From contig JAFUTP010000063.1 in NCBI GenBank assembly GCA_017484165.1, positions 1 through 50,570 of the forward strand: a DNA stretch of 50,570 nucleotides. The letters run 5' to 3'. Each line of letters starts with the position of its first letter. The stretch's first letter is position 1. Below the pieces are notes generated by a model. The model had not been told where the DNA came from. It saw only the letters and a program-made list of their open reading frames with translations, and searched no databases. This document shows positions 1 through 10,500 of this stretch, one piece after another. This stretch comes from Cardiobacteriaceae bacterium. GTDB lineage: Bacteria; Pseudomonadota; Gammaproteobacteria; Cardiobacteriales; Cardiobacteriaceae. A program made the translations under genes and the position numbers.

Positions 1-96
1 ATTTAATGTCATAAGCCATAAATAAATACTCCAAATTAGCTGAAAAAATTATTGTAACATATTTTGTTACTTTGATACGAAATGACTATACTGCTG

Positions 97-158
97 CCGT
101 CATCCTGAGCGCAGCGAAGGATCTGTCGATAGATTTTTCGCTGCGCTCAAAATGACGG
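97..158 (-). repeat. Core-only copy of the dispersed palindromic element (copy A)
   Basis: An imperfect palindrome running from CCGTCATCCTGAGC to GCTCAAAATGACGG, in the orientation opposite to most copies. It matches the inner hairpin of the 121-bp element found elsewhere in the window, but both outer arms (the GGGCGTGTCTAAA-like ends) are missing. Its base changes are compensated between the arms (GCGCAGCG pairing with CGCTGCGC), so the stem is kept. It lies downstream of the rpoD terminator. Nothing else is recognisable in bases 1-194. Confidence 0.75.
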
Positions 159-194
159 AAGAGGCGGAAATTGGCGGTAAAAGGTAAAAATAAA

Positions 195-222
195 AAATCC
201 GCCGTTTTTACACAGCGGATTT
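195..222 (-). terminator. Rho-independent terminator of the rpoD operon
   Basis: AAATCCGC (195-202) and GCGGATTT (215-222) form an 8-bp perfect stem. On the minus strand it is followed by a T-rich run (TTTATTTTTACC). It lies 70 bases past the rpoD stop codon and closes the rpsU-yqeY-dnaG-rpoD transcript. Confidence 0.8.
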
Positions 223-291
223 GTTTTGCAAATAAATACAAATAACGGAACTTGTAGGTGCGAAGTCGGATCGCCTGTCGGTGCAATCGAC

Positions 292-3200
292 CTAGATGAA
301 AGATTTGATAATTTCTGCTCGTTTTGGGTGTTTAAGGCGGCGGATAGCTTTGGTTTCGATTTGACGAATTCTTTCGCGGGTAACTTCGAACTGCTTACCG
401 ACTTCTTCCAAAGTGTGATCTGTTGTAAGACCGATACCGAATCGCATTCGTAAAACTCTTTCTTCGCGAGGAGAAAGTCCGCGCAGGGCGGTATTGACTG
501 CTTCTTCCAAGGCTTTATCGGTTGCGCTTTCGACAGGTGAGCGGATATTTGTATCTTCGATGAAATCGCCGAGATGTGCATCATCATCATCACCGACTGG
601 GCTTTCTGTAGAAACGGGTTCTTTTGCAATTTTGATAATTTTGAGAATTTTTTGCTCATCGACACCCATTTCTTGGGCAATTTCTTCGGTAGTTGGTTCG
701 CGACCGAGTTGTTGTTCGAGAGCGCGTGAGGCGCGTTTCATTTTGTTGATAGTTTCAATCATATGAACTGGAACACGGATAGTGCGGGCTTGGTCGGCGA
801 TAGAACGGGTAATTGCCTGCCGTATCCACCAAGTTGCATAGGTTGAAAACTTAAATCCGCGGCGGTATTCGAATTTATCTACGGCTTTCATCAAGCCGAT
901 ATTTCCTTCTTGGATGAGGTCGATAAATGACATTCCGCGGTTGGCAAATTTTTTTGCAATTGAGATTACTAGCCGCAAGTTGGCATGCACCATTTCCTCT
1001 TTGGCTTTGAAAGCTTCTTTATGTCCTGCGGTGATGGTTTTATACAGACTACGGATTTTGCCCGACGGCATTTGATATTTTTCGGAAATTGCGACCAGTT
1101 CCGATTGCAATTTGTTGATTTCGGGCATCAAATTGCGCAATCTTTCTGCATAAAGAGTTTTCTTTTTGAGTTCTTCATTGAGGAAATTTGGGTTTTCTTC
1201 GTTACCGTTAAAAGCTTTGATGAAATATCTCGTTGGCAAACCTGCTTTATTTACCGCTATTTGGCGGATTTTTTGGTCGATTTTGCTGATTTGTTCGGCA
1301 GGTTTTTGGATTCTTGCTTCCATCAATTCGACGGCTCTGCTGGTGAAGAAAAATCCGCGGTGAAATTCTTGAATATCGCTCATCAGTTTTTGTCCTGCCT
1401 TGCTTTCTAATGCCTTGCTACCTTTGGAATAGGTGTCGCGTAGTTTGGCGATGAGCTCTTCGAATTCGAGCATTTTTTCTCTTGCCCGTTGTAATTTTTC
1501 TGCTTTTGCGTTGTTGGGATTAGGTTTATTTTTTTTACCGAAAGGTTTATTTGTTTCGCCGTCTTCGTTTTCTTCGTCCTCATCGGAAGAATCTTCGCTT
1601 GCGATATCGTCAGGAATATCTTGTTCTTCATCCAAATTGTCTGAATCGTCGGAATTTTCTTTATTGGCTGCTGCTTCTGCTGCTTGATTTGCTGCCAGTG
1701 CTTCTAGGGATTTATCGTCCATATCTTCCACGAGGCAATAATCGGTAATGAAGTCTCCGAGTTTCCATTGACCGCTTTCGGTGCGTTGGAAGATATCTGA
1801 CAAAGTCATCATTGAGAGGGGAAATTGTGCCAAGCTATCGCGCACGCTGCTTAAACCGTGTTCGAGGCGTTTAGAAATTTCGATTTCGGTTGATTGATTG
1901 ATGAGGGAATATTGTCCCATTTCGCGCATATACATCCGCACGGGATCGGTAGTGCGACCGACTTCGGTATTTTTTGTTTGTTGTTTTTCGTCTTCGGCTT
2001 TGATTTCGCCAGCGGTTGCGTCTAGATCTGGCGCGTCGATGACGGTTATTTCCTGTTCGGTGAGATATTGCAAAATTTTGTTGATAAGGCTGTTGTTAGT
2101 CATATTTTTGCTTTCTAGCGAGATTTCATTCGGAAGAATGTCTTTGATTTCTTCGAAGGTAATTTCGCCGTTATCTCTGCCGCGCTCGACTAATTCGTCG
2201 AGAATTTCCTGCATTTCTTCTTCGGCTTCGAGTTCGAGTTCGTCTTCTTCGATGGTTTGATCGGCTTGTTTTGCGCTTGCTTCGCGCAGGGCTTTGAGTT
2301 TTTCTTTTAATTCATCGGAAAGTTCTTTGGTTTTAACTTCCTGTTTAACTTCTTCTTTTTCGATATTGATTTGATTTTTCTTCGTATTCGGCAGTCCAGT
2401 AATACGGATATTTAATTCCGCGAAGGCGTTTAACACTTGCAGCACGACAGGATTTTTTACGACTATTGCATCGTTTTCTTCTGTGATTTGCAGCACTTTT
2501 TTGATTTCGCCGAAGCGGATTTTTCCTTTTTCTTTACCGCGAGCGAGCAGCTCTCTAATCAGAGCTTTGGACGGTTTATTGCTAGTTTTTTGTTCCGCGA
2601 CTTTTTTCGCGGCATCTTTTGTGCTTGCGTTTTCAGCCGTTGCTTTGGTAGTTGATTTTTTATTTGTATTCGCTGCGCTGTTTTTTTCCTTGCTAGCAGA
2701 GATTTTTTCTTTTGGAAGAGATTTAGCTGTTTCTTTTTTCGTGAGAGTTTTTTTCGCCGTTGTTTTTTCGGCTTTTATTTCAACTTTTATTTCAGCTTTT
2801 GCTGCCGTTTTGGGAGCGGTTTTAGTTTCTTTTTGAGTGTTTTTTGTAGTTTTGCTCGCGGTATTTTTTGCCGTTTTATTGCTGCGGACGGTTGCGGATT
2901 TACTGTCTTTTTTTGCGGCAGCGGTAGTTTTGCTAGCGGATTTTTTTGCCGTAGTTTTTGCAGTGCTCGCTACTTTTTTATCCGTTTTAGTAGTTGCTTT
3001 TGTTGCTTTGCTAACCGCTTTTTCCGCAGTTTTGCTTGTTGCTTTGCTAACCGCTTTTTCCGCAGTTTTGCTTGTTGCTTTGCTAACCGCTTTTTCCGCA
3101 GTTTTGCTTGTTGCTTTGCTGGCTGATTTTTTTGCTACAAGTGCAGCTTTAACTTTTTCCTTGGCGGAGAGTTTTTTGTTGTCCGTGTGTTCTTTTTTGC

Positions 3201-3303
3201 TTGTATTGGCTATTTTTGTAGTTTTTGTTGCCGCTTTCTTTTCGCTGGCTTTGCTGGATTTTGCCTTGGAAGATGCTTTGGAAGAAGTGGTTTTTGTAGC
3301 CAT
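292..3303 (-). CDS. rpoD: RNA polymerase primary sigma factor RpoD (sigma-70), with a long N-terminal extension
   Basis: Housekeeping sigma factor that directs RNA polymerase to -35/-10 promoters. The conserved core is at the C-terminus: region 1.2 ([15 protein letters not shown]), region 2 from about residue 770 ([32 protein letters not shown]), region 3 ([11 protein letters not shown]), and region 4 ending in the helix-turn-helix ([20 protein letters not shown]). At 1003 aa it is far longer than the usual 610-660 aa. Residues 1 to about 240 are a Lys/Ala/Thr/Ser-rich, histone H1-like tail containing three identical 12-residue units ([12 protein letters not shown] type). Two region-1.1-like domains follow, at about 245-303 and 366-425. 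An acidic Asp/Glu stretch lies in the non-conserved region. The start has AAGGA eight bases upstream, 41 bases after dnaG. Identity is certain; the role of the extension is unknown. Confidence 0.98.
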   Translation of the reverse strand: MATKTTSSKASSKAKSSKASEKKAATKTTKIANTSKKEHTDNKKLSAKEKVKAALVAKKSASKATSKTAEKAVSKATSKTAEKAVSKATSKTAEKAVSKATKATTKTDKKVASTAKTTAKKSASKTTAAAKKDSKSATVRSNKTAKNTASKTTKNTQKETKTAPKTAAKAEIKVEIKAEKTTAKKTLTKKETAKSLPKEKISASKEKNSAANTNKKSTTKATAENASTKDAAKKVAEQKTSNKPSKALIRELLARGKEKGKIRFGEIKKVLQITEENDAIVVKNPVVLQVLNAFAELNIRITGLPNTKKNQINIEKEEVKQEVKTKELSDELKEKLKALREASAKQADQTIEEDELELEAEEEMQEILDELVERGRDNGEITFEEIKDILPNEISLESKNMTNNSLINKILQYLTEQEITVIDAPDLDATAGEIKAEDEKQQTKNTEVGRTTDPVRMYMREMGQYSLINQSTEIEISKRLEHGLSSVRDSLAQFPLSMMTLSDIFQRTESGQWKLGDFITDYCLVEDMDDKSLEALAANQAAEAAANKENSDDSDNLDEEQDIPDDIASEDSSDEDEENEDGETNKPFGKKNKPNPNNAKAEKLQRAREKMLEFEELIAKLRDTYSKGSKALESKAGQKLMSDIQEFHRGFFFTSRAVELMEARIQKPAEQISKIDQKIRQIAVNKAGLPTRYFIKAFNGNEENPNFLNEELKKKTLYAERLRNLMPEINKLQSELVAISEKYQMPSGKIRSLYKTITAGHKEAFKAKEEMVHANLRLVISIAKKFANRGMSFIDLIQEGNIGLMKAVDKFEYRRGFKFSTYATWWIRQAITRSIADQARTIRVPVHMIETINKMKRASRALEQQLGREPTTEEIAQEMGVDEQKILKIIKIAKEPVSTESPVGDDDDAHLGDFIEDTNIRSPVESATDKALEEAVNTALRGLSPREERVLRMRFGIGLTTDHTLEEVGKQFEVTRERIRQIETKAIRRLKHPKRAEIIKSFI
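3005..3112 (-). repeat. Three perfect 36-bp tandem repeats inside rpoD
   Basis: Units 3005-3040, 3041-3076 and 3077-3112 are identical at the DNA level, each beginning GCTTTGCTAACCGC on the plus strand. They encode the repeated 12-residue Lys/Ala-rich unit. Perfect identity implies recent expansion. Because 36 is divisible by three, copy-number change would keep the reading frame. Confidence 0.95.
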
Positions 3304-3344
3304 TATGAAATGTCCTTTTTGTTTGAGGCTGGCGGAAAATGGAG

Positions 3345-5027
3345 TTATGCCTTGAATTTTTCAAGCCGCTCGCGGGTATTGCGGCATTTTTCTTGGAGTG
3401 TTTGCAGGGCGGTGGTGAATTCGTTTTGTTGTTGCTGCTCGTCTAATTGATTTTTTGCGGCACGGATAAAAATTTGCCATTCCTGTAATTTCTCTTGGAG
3501 TAGAACGCTATCCGCACCAGAACGGGCGAGATAAATAAGCTCGTTGAGATGCGGCATTTTTACGGCTAAATCGGCAAGAGTTGGGGAGATTTCCTGATTT
3601 GTCCGCCAATTGGGGTGATTGGCAAGCATTGCAAGTAGTCGGTGTTCGCGCTTGGCAGGCGGATTAGAGGTTCTGCTGTATGAATATGAATTGCGTTGTT
3701 GGCGCTTGGCGGTATTTTGATAATTGCTGCCATCGAGTGCAATTGCTGATGCCAGCTGATTTTGTAGCTGCTGTTGAAGCAAATTACGGTAATTCGAATT
3801 GGGTAGAAGTGAAAGCCAATTGCCAGCTTCAAGAGCAAGACGGTTGGTTTCTTCGACGCTGCGGTTGGTTTTACGGTTTTTTTCGTCGATGCCGAGCAAT
3901 TTTTCCAAAAACTGCGAGGGGCTAATTCCCGCATCCAAAAGCCGTAAAAATCCGTCGCGACCGTTTTTATCTAGCAAGGAATCAGGATCTTCACCGTCGG
4001 GCATAAATACAAAACGCCAATCGATTTTTTCTTCAAAATTGCTAAACACGATTTGCAGAGCTTTTTTTGCCGCATTCAATCCCGCTGTATCACCGTCAAA
4101 GCAAAAATAAACCTGCTCGCAGTTTTTTTTGAGAATTTCGCAGTGTTTTTCGCCGAAAGCTGTTCCCAGTGCGGCTACCGCATTTGTAAAACCGTATTGC
4201 GCGAGTTTGATGCAGTCCATATAACCTTCGCAAACGATTAGGGATTTAGCGCGATTTTGTTTTGCTTGAAATAAACCGTAAAACTCGCTTCCCTTGTGAA
4301 ACCAGTTGCTGTCGGGAGAATTTAAGTATTTTGGTTCTTGCTTGCCGAGTGCGCGCGCACCGAAAGCAATAATCTGACCGCGACGGTTGTGAATGGGAAA
4401 AATTATCCGATCGCGGAAATAGTCATAAAAATCACCGTCTTTTTCACGGATAAGCCCGACTTCTTGCAGCAAATTTCTGCCGTATTTATCCGCAAATCGC
4501 TCCAAAATCAGATTGCCGAAGCTGCTGTAACCAATTGCAAAATTGTCTAGCGATGTTCGATTTAATTTGCGGGAGTTGATGTAATTACGGGCTGCTTCGG
4601 CGTTTGGCGAAGAAAACAGCTGCTCTTGGAAAAAAATCGCGGCATCACGAAGTAAATCTAATCCTCGTTCAATTTTTGCTTTTTCTTCCTGCGATTTTTC
4701 GGGGTTGAAGTAAGAATTTTGCTCGTAACGAACGGGAAGACCTACAAATTCCGCATAACTTTCTACCGCCTCGACAAAACTCAAATTTTCATAATCCATC
4801 AAAAAACGCAGAGCATTACCGCTTTTGTGGCAGCCAAAACAGTAGTAATACTGCTCATTGCGATGCACCGCAAAGGAGGGAGTTTTTTCATTGTGAAAAG
4901 GGCAGTTGGCAAAAAAATCATTGCCAGAATGTTTTTTGAACTCGATACCTTTGGAGACAAGCAAAGCGTGCAAATCGCCTTGCTCCAATAGTTCGTTAAT
5001 GAAAGAATTTTCAATGCGTCTATTCAT
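3345..5027 (-). CDS. dnaG: DNA primase DnaG
   Basis: Synthesises RNA primers at the replication fork, working with DnaB helicase. The N-terminal CHC2 zinc finger is complete (C42, H45, C63, C66; [11 protein letters not shown] and CFGCHKSG). The RNA-polymerase/TOPRIM core follows, with the catalytic Glu in CEGYMD near residue 268 and the DGD metal motif near 310. The last 150 or so residues form the poorly conserved helicase-interaction domain, Gln/Asn-rich here. At 560 aa it is close to the family norm of about 580. The start has only weak Shine-Dalgarno pairing, but the N-terminal [14 protein letters not shown] fits the family. It lies between yqeY and rpoD in the macromolecular-synthesis cluster. 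Confidence 0.98.
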   Translation of the reverse strand: MNRRIENSFINELLEQGDLHALLVSKGIEFKKHSGNDFFANCPFHNEKTPSFAVHRNEQYYYCFGCHKSGNALRFLMDYENLSFVEAVESYAEFVGLPVRYEQNSYFNPEKSQEEKAKIERGLDLLRDAAIFFQEQLFSSPNAEAARNYINSRKLNRTSLDNFAIGYSSFGNLILERFADKYGRNLLQEVGLIREKDGDFYDYFRDRIIFPIHNRRGQIIAFGARALGKQEPKYLNSPDSNWFHKGSEFYGLFQAKQNRAKSLIVCEGYMDCIKLAQYGFTNAVAALGTAFGEKHCEILKKNCEQVYFCFDGDTAGLNAAKKALQIVFSNFEEKIDWRFVFMPDGEDPDSLLDKNGRDGFLRLLDAGISPSQFLEKLLGIDEKNRKTNRSVEETNRLALEAGNWLSLLPNSNYRNLLQQQLQNQLASAIALDGSNYQNTAKRQQRNSYSYSRTSNPPAKREHRLLAMLANHPNWRTNQEISPTLADLAVKMPHLNELIYLARSGADSVLLQEKLQEWQIFIRAAKNQLDEQQQQNEFTTALQTLQEKCRNTRERLEKFKA

Positions 5028-5052
5028 CGAGTAAGCGGAAATTTTTATAAAT

Positions 5053-5089
5053 TTTTAAGCGCAACTTCCAAGCAAAATTGCGCTTAAAA
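5053..5089. terminator. Perfect 12-bp hairpin between yqeY and dnaG
   Basis: TTTTAAGCGCAA (5053-5064) and TTGCGCTTAAAA (5078-5089) are exact inverted repeats with a 13-base loop, just upstream of dnaG. No clean T-run follows on the minus strand, so full termination is doubtful. It may be an RNA-processing or partial-attenuation site that sets dnaG/rpoD levels. Confidence 0.5.
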
Positions 5090-5111
5090 CGAAAGGAAAA
5101 AATGTTTTATT

Positions 5112-5232
5112 GGGTATGTCTAAAAATTCGTCATTTTGAGCCGTAGGCGAAAAATCTCTATCGGCAGATCCTTCCCTACGCTCAAGATGACGAGGATAAA
5201 AAATAGAACTACCCCTGAATTTAGATGCGCCC
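5112..5232 (+). mobile_element. MITE-like 121-bp element, copy B (TATT target duplication)
   Basis: Near-complete copy. The left end is GGGTATGTCTAAA and the right end TTTAGATGCGCCC. The internal palindrome is TCGTCATTTTGAGC to CTCAAGATGACGA. Exact TATT repeats flank it (5108-5111 and 5233-5236). The insertion sits at the 3' end of yqeY, and the first base of the element (read on the minus strand) completes the TAG stop codon. Confidence 0.85.
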
Positions 5233-5678
5233 TATTGCAATTTGCTTTTGAGATATTTACCGACCAGAGCCAAATCAGCCTTGCCTTCAAGTTCAGGACG
5301 CATTTTGTTCATCAAAACACTCATCGATGCAATTGTTGCAGGCAGTCCGCTTTCTGCGAAAACTTTATCAACATACTGCGCGATTTCTTCCTCGCTCATT
5401 TGCGCTGGCATAAAACGGTAAATCACCGCGATTTCCGCTTCTTCTTTTTCGGCTAAATCTGGACGGTCAGATTTGTGATATTGCGCGGCTGCGTCTTTGC
5501 GCTGCTTAACTTGCCGTTGTAATTCCTTGATTGCGATATCGTCATTGATTTCGATGCCTTCATCAATTTCGATTTGTTTGAGAGCAGCGGTAAGCATTCT
5601 TAAAGTTTGCAGAGTGGCGGTATCTTTGGCGCGCATTGCGTCTTTTACCGCAGAGTTAATGTCTTCACGAATTGTCAT
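5232..5678 (-). CDS. yqeY: GatB/YqeY domain protein
   Basis: Small helical protein (148 aa) of the YqeY family. It resembles the tRNA-binding tail domain of GatB amidotransferase, but the free-standing protein has no settled function. The start chosen is MTIREDINSAVKDAMRAKD, with GGAA six bases upstream; a longer reading into the rpsU-yqeY hairpin is not plausible. The sequence matches the family throughout (LRMLTAALKQIEIDE, FMPAQMSEEEIAQYVD). It sits between rpsU and dnaG, a common arrangement. Its TAG stop codon is made of two flanking bases plus the first base of an inserted repeat element, so the original C-terminus may have been slightly different. Confidence 0.93.
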   Translation of the reverse strand: MTIREDINSAVKDAMRAKDTATLQTLRMLTAALKQIEIDEGIEINDDIAIKELQRQVKQRKDAAAQYHKSDRPDLAEKEEAEIAVIYRFMPAQMSEEEIAQYVDKVFAESGLPATIASMSVLMNKMRPELEGKADLALVGKYLKSKLQ

Positions 5679-5709
5679 AAATATTCCAGTTTCCAGACTA
5701 AATAACAAA

Positions 5710-5738
5710 CCGTCTGCCGAAAAAATAACGGCAGACGG
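5710..5738 (-). terminator. Attenuator-type terminator between rpsU and yqeY
   Basis: CCGTCTGCCG (5710-5719) and CGGCAGACGG (5729-5738) form a perfect 10-bp GC-rich stem, followed on the minus strand by TTTGTTATTT. In Escherichia coli a terminator in the same place, after rpsU, lowers dnaG/rpoD transcription relative to S21. This hairpin probably does the same. Confidence 0.8.
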
Positions 5739-5768
5739 CTTCAAAAAATCAGATTTTTACTTTTTTAA

Positions 5769-5984
5769 TTAGTAAAGACGCTCAAAGCGCGATTTTTCTT
5801 TTTTGATGCGACGAGCGTTGCGTTTAATTGCGGCTACTAATTTGCGTTTGCGTTCCTGCGTTGGTTTTTCGTAGAACTCACGGCTTCTAACTTCGGCAAG
5901 AACTCCTGCTTTTTCACAAGAGCGTTTGAAACGGCGCATTGCTGCATCAAATGGTTCGTTATCGCGAACTTTAATACTTGGCAT
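5769..5984 (-). CDS. rpsU: 30S ribosomal protein bS21
   Basis: Small basic ribosomal protein of 71 aa, the standard length. It begins [20 protein letters not shown] and ends in an Arg/Lys-rich tail ([20 protein letters not shown]). bS21 sits near the anti-Shine-Dalgarno end of 16S rRNA and helps initiation. The start has AAGGA seven bases upstream. It is the first gene of the MMS operon. A good promoter lies 50-80 bases upstream and an attenuator follows the stop. Confidence 0.98.
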   Translation of the reverse strand: MPSIKVRDNEPFDAAMRRFKRSCEKAGVLAEVRSREFYEKPTQERKRKLVAAIKRNARRIKKEKSRFERLY

Positions 5985-6035
5985 TGAATATCCTTAAATT
6001 TATTTGAAATGAAATGAAAAGAAAAAGAGCGGCGC

Positions 6036-6063
6036 ACTATAAAAACTTAAATTTATTTTTCAA
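6036..6063 (-). promoter_or_regulatory. Sigma-70 promoter of the rpsU-yqeY-dnaG-rpoD operon
   Basis: On the minus strand, TTGAAA (6058-6063) and TATAGT (6036-6041) are separated by 16 bases, with predicted transcription start near 6029. It lies 52 bases upstream of rpsU, in the gap after glyA. RpoD would be reading its own operon. Confidence 0.65.
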
Positions 6064-6088
6064 GTCTTACCGCTCACAACTTAAAAAC

Positions 6089-7348
6089 TTATTTGGCACG
6101 ATAAACAGGAAACTCGGCACATAACTCGGCAACTTTGCCGCGGATTTCGATAATTTTTTCCTCATTGTTGATGTCGTCCAAAATATCGCAAATCCAAGAG
6201 GCAACCTTCTTCGTCTCCGCTACACCAAAACCGCGAGTGGTCATCGCAGGCGTTCCAATCCGCAAACCGCTAGTAACCATCGGAGGTTGCGGGTCATTTG
6301 GAATAGCGTTTTTATTGACCGTAATGTGAGCGCGACCGAGTGCTTCATCGGCAGCTTTACCCGTAATTCCTTTTTTAATCAGGCTAATGAGCATCAAGTG
6401 ATTTTTTGTGCCGCCTGAAATAACATCGTAGCCGCGAGAGTTGAAAATTTTCGCCATTGTTTTGGCGTTTTCGATAACTTGTTCTTGATAGGCTTGAAAG
6501 CTTGGTTCGAGAGCTTCTTGGAATGCTACCGCTTTTGCTGTAATTACATGCATCAACGGTCCGCCTTGAATTCCAGGGAAAATTGCGGAATTGAGTTTTT
6601 TCTCGATTTCGGGATTAGCTTTTGCCAAAATCAAACCGCCGCGTGGTCCGCGTAAGGTTTTGTGAGTGGTTGTAGTAACAACATCCGCGAACGGAACAGG
6701 ATTTGGATACAAACCAGCGGCAACCAATCCAGCCACATGTGCCATATCCACCATCAAATAAGCACCGACACTGTCCGCGATTTGACGGAATTTTTCAAAA
6801 TCAAGAATTTGTGAGTAAGCGGAAAATCCCGCAATAATCATTTGCGGCTTGTGCTCATTAGCGAGATTTTGCAGATTGTCATAATCGATTAAACCTGTTT
6901 CAGGATTTAATCCGTAACCGATGGAGTTGTAAGTTTTGCCTGAAAAGCTGACTTTTGCGCCGTGAGTGAGATGTCCGCCTGATGCTAAATCCATACCGAG
7001 AACGGTGTCGCCAGCTTTGAGTAGAGCTAAAAACACGGCGGCATTTGCTTGTGAGCCAGAATGCGGTTGCACATTTGCATAATCAGCACCGAATAAGGTT
7101 TTGGCTCTTTCGATGGCGAGGCGTTCGACGGTATCAACGAATTCACAACCGCCGTAGTAGCGTTTTCCTGGATAACCTTCGGCATATTTATTAGTGAGTG
7201 CGCTTCCTTGTGCTTCCATCACTCTTGGAGAGCAATAATTTTCTGATGCGATTAGTTCGATGTGATCTTCTTGCCGTTGATTTTCTGCTGCAATTGCTTG
7301 GGCGAGTTCATCATCGAAACCAGCTATTTCCATTTGAGAATCAAACAT
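6089..7348 (-). CDS. glyA: Serine hydroxymethyltransferase GlyA
   Basis: PLP enzyme that interconverts serine plus tetrahydrofolate with glycine plus methylene-tetrahydrofolate, the main source of one-carbon units. It has 419 aa, the typical bacterial length. The PLP lysine is K230 in [14 protein letters not shown]. Other family motifs are [31 protein letters not shown] and [14 protein letters not shown]. It reads toward rpsU but has its own upstream region. The malQ-glgB gene diverges from it across a 152-bp gap in which no convincing promoter pair was seen. Confidence 0.98.
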   Translation of the reverse strand: MFDSQMEIAGFDDELAQAIAAENQRQEDHIELIASENYCSPRVMEAQGSALTNKYAEGYPGKRYYGGCEFVDTVERLAIERAKTLFGADYANVQPHSGSQANAAVFLALLKAGDTVLGMDLASGGHLTHGAKVSFSGKTYNSIGYGLNPETGLIDYDNLQNLANEHKPQMIIAGFSAYSQILDFEKFRQIADSVGAYLMVDMAHVAGLVAAGLYPNPVPFADVVTTTTHKTLRGPRGGLILAKANPEIEKKLNSAIFPGIQGGPLMHVITAKAVAFQEALEPSFQAYQEQVIENAKTMAKIFNSRGYDVISGGTKNHLMLISLIKKGITGKAADEALGRAHITVNKNAIPNDPQPPMVTSGLRIGTPAMTTRGFGVAETKKVASWICDILDDINNEEKIIEIRGKVAELCAEFPVYRAK

Positions 7349-7500
7349 ATCGTGTCCGTATTGTTTTTTGTGGATAAGAGGGCGGCATTGTAGTTTGCTG
7401 TCAGAAAAACTTTACCCTTATCGTGAATTAGTAAAAAATAAATATCTATCTAGTTAAGACTGAAAATAAATACAAAAAAGATGATTTTCGAGGTGATGTT

Positions 7501-10500
7501 ATGAGCACAGAGTTTTTCGCGCGAGATGCAGAAAACTTGGTTGAACGGCAGTATTGCGGGGCGGATGGCAAGATTTATCAGATTTCCGACAAGGTCATTC
7601 AAGGTTTTGCAGAGCGTTTGGAAGTCGTGCCTGAAAAATTGCGGCAATACTCTGGTGCGATTGTGGTGCAGGCGGAAGTTGCCTCTTGGCAGTTTTTTTC
7701 TTGCGAGGAACAAGATTTCACTCGTGCTGACTTGCAGGATGAAAGCGGTAAAACGACCGTTCTTTCTTTGGAAAAAGTTAGTGATTCTTTATGTCGGGCA
7801 TTTGTTCCACCGCTTGCTGATGGTTATTACAAAATCAATCTTTACGGTGAGAGTATCCGTAGTTATTTTGTGATTGCCGCCGAGGAGCGAGTTTTTGAAA
7901 TTCCCGAACTTGACGAAAAACCCGCAACTGGCATCACATTGCAGCTTTATTCTTTGCGTAGTGCGCGTAATTGCGGTATCGGCGATTTTGTTGATTTATC
8001 TGAATTTTTAAAGAAAACCGCGCAATATCAAATTGATTTCATCGGTCTTAATCCTCTTCACTCCTTATTTTCCTCCCGTCCCGAACAGTGTTCTCCTTAT
8101 TCCCCCTCATCGCGGCTTTGGCTTAATCCGATTTATTTGGCGGTTGAACGGGTTATCGGTTTCAAAAGTCAAGCGGTTTCCAAGCTTTATCAAAAACTAG
8201 AACCAGAAATCACACGCTTGCGTGAGCTTGAAACCGTGGATTACGCTGGCGTTTGGCGGGTAAAAGAAGAGCTTTTGCGTGCCTCGTTTAAGGCGTTTTT
8301 AGCAAGCCGTAGCGCGGATATGAAGAAAAAATTCGCTGATTTTTGCCGTGCTGGCGGTGAGGATTTGCGCGGATTTGCCTTATTTGAAGCACTGGATAGA
8401 GCGCAAATTGCTAAAAATCCAAAATTACGCCAACGAGGCGACGGTTGGCTTGCTTGGGAAGAAAAATATCAATCACCGAAATCGGCAGCGGTGGCAGTTT
8501 TTGCTGCTCGCAATGAGGCAGAAATTGACTTTTATATGTATTTGCAATGGCAAATTGCTGAACAGTTTGCGGGTTTGCAAAAGCAGGCAGAAAAATTAGG
8601 AATGCGGCTGGGTTTTTACGGTGATTTGGCGGTTGGTTGTGCGAAAGGTGGTGCGGATACTTGGCTTCATTCTGAAATTTACTGCCTTGATTGCGGAGTT
8701 GGAGCACCTCCTGATCCGCTTGCGCCGCAAGGTCAAAATTGGTGTCTTCCGCCAATCAATCCGAAAATTTTGGCAGCGACGGGATTTGAATTCTTCATAA
8801 AACTTTTGCGCGCCAATATGCGTAACTACTCGATTTTGCGCCTTGATCACGCAATGTTGCTTGCTCGTCTTTGGTGGATTAAAAATTTTGACGGTGAGGA
8901 AAATGGCGCGTATATCCGTTATCCCTTGGATATTCTGCTGGCAATTTTGATTGTGGAGAGTAGGCGTGCGAAATGTATGGTCATTGGGGAAGATTTAGGA
9001 ATTGTTCCTGATGGTTTTCGTGAATTGCTCAAAAAGCGCGGTGTTTTTGCGTATAGCGTCTTGTATTTCAATCTTCATAACCGTCCGCAGCACGATAATC
9101 CGCAGTCGATTAGCGTTATTTCCACTCATGATGTTGCGCCATTTGCTGCTTGGTGGGCGGAGACCGATTTAAGAAAAATGCGGGAATTTGGCATATTTGC
9201 AACAGATGCGGAACTTAAAACAGCGATAGATGCGCGCAATGCGGAAAAAATGCAGCTTTTTGTTGCAATGCAAAAAAACCGTGTTTTGACCGAAAACGAA
9301 AAATATCCGCGCCGTGGTAATTCGATTTTGCGCCGTGCGGTGCATCAATTTTCTGCTCAAACTGCGGCGAAGCTTTATGGGATTCAGCTCGAAAATCTCA
9401 TCGCGATGAATAAAAATTTCAACTTTCCAGGTGTGGCAGAAGGCTATCCCAACTGGGCGGTAAAACTACCGATTAGCCTTGAAGAGTTGCCTAGACACCG
9501 TGAGTTTTCACAATTACTTTCAATACTCGGAGATCAGCGTATGAAAAAAGCCAAACTTGCATACAAAATCGAAAACGGTGAGCGCGAAATCATCGATCGT
9601 CTGTTTAATGCGGTGGAGAATGATCCTTTTGCTTATCTCGGTAAGCATCATCGTGCGGACGGTTCGGTTGTGGTGCGGACAATTCAACCCGAAGCCGATG
9701 CGGTTTATTTAGTTAATCGTGCCAACGGCGGAAATATTTGTGAAATGCAAAGAATTGATGCTCGCGGATTGTTTGCGGCGGTTTTGCCCTCGGCGGATAC
9801 TAAATATCGCATTGCTATCGATTACAAAAACGGTGATGGCTTGGTTATTGAAGATCCATACCGCTTTCCTTCTTATCTTGGTGAGATTGACAGTTGGCTT
9901 TTGGGACAGGGAAATCATTTGCGACCGTTTGAATATTTGGGTGCGCATTTGCAGGAATTTGACGGTGTTAGTGGTGTGCATTTTGCGGTTTGGGCACCGA
10001 ATGCGAAGCGAGTATCGGTAGTTGGTGATTGGAATGCTTGGGACGGTAGGCGCAATCCGATGCGGCTGCAAAGCAATATCGGCGTGTGGGAAATTTTTAT
10101 TCCTGGCGTTTGTGAAAACGACTTATATAAATATGAAATTTTGGATGCGAACGGCAATCTCCGTATGAAAGCCGATCCTTACGCTTTCGGTGCGGAACTT
10201 CGTCCTGGCACGGCATCTTTGGTGCGTAGTTTGCCTACTCGTTCGGCTGCGGCGGGTAAGGTTCGTAACCGTATTGAGGCGAATGCGGTTGATAAACCGA
10301 TAAGTATTTATGAAGTGCATCTTGGTTCTTGGCGACGCAATCCTGAAAACAATTTTTGGCTTACTTACGCTGATTTTGCTCGTGATTTGGTTGCTTATGT
10401 CAAGGATATGGGCTTTACGCATATCGAATTGATGCCCGTTACCGAATATCCATACGACGGTTCTTGGGGCTATCAACCGACTGGACTTTATGCACCGACA

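Noticed and set aside
2837-3355. Long plus-strand ORFs opposite the rpoD tail
   Set aside because: They are mirror images of the Lys/Ala-rich repeats and translate to Val/Leu/Ala runs with no features of a real protein.
9709-10071. Minus-strand ORFs inside malQ-glgB and other large genes
   Set aside because: They overlap conserved coding sequence on the other strand and show no family motifs.
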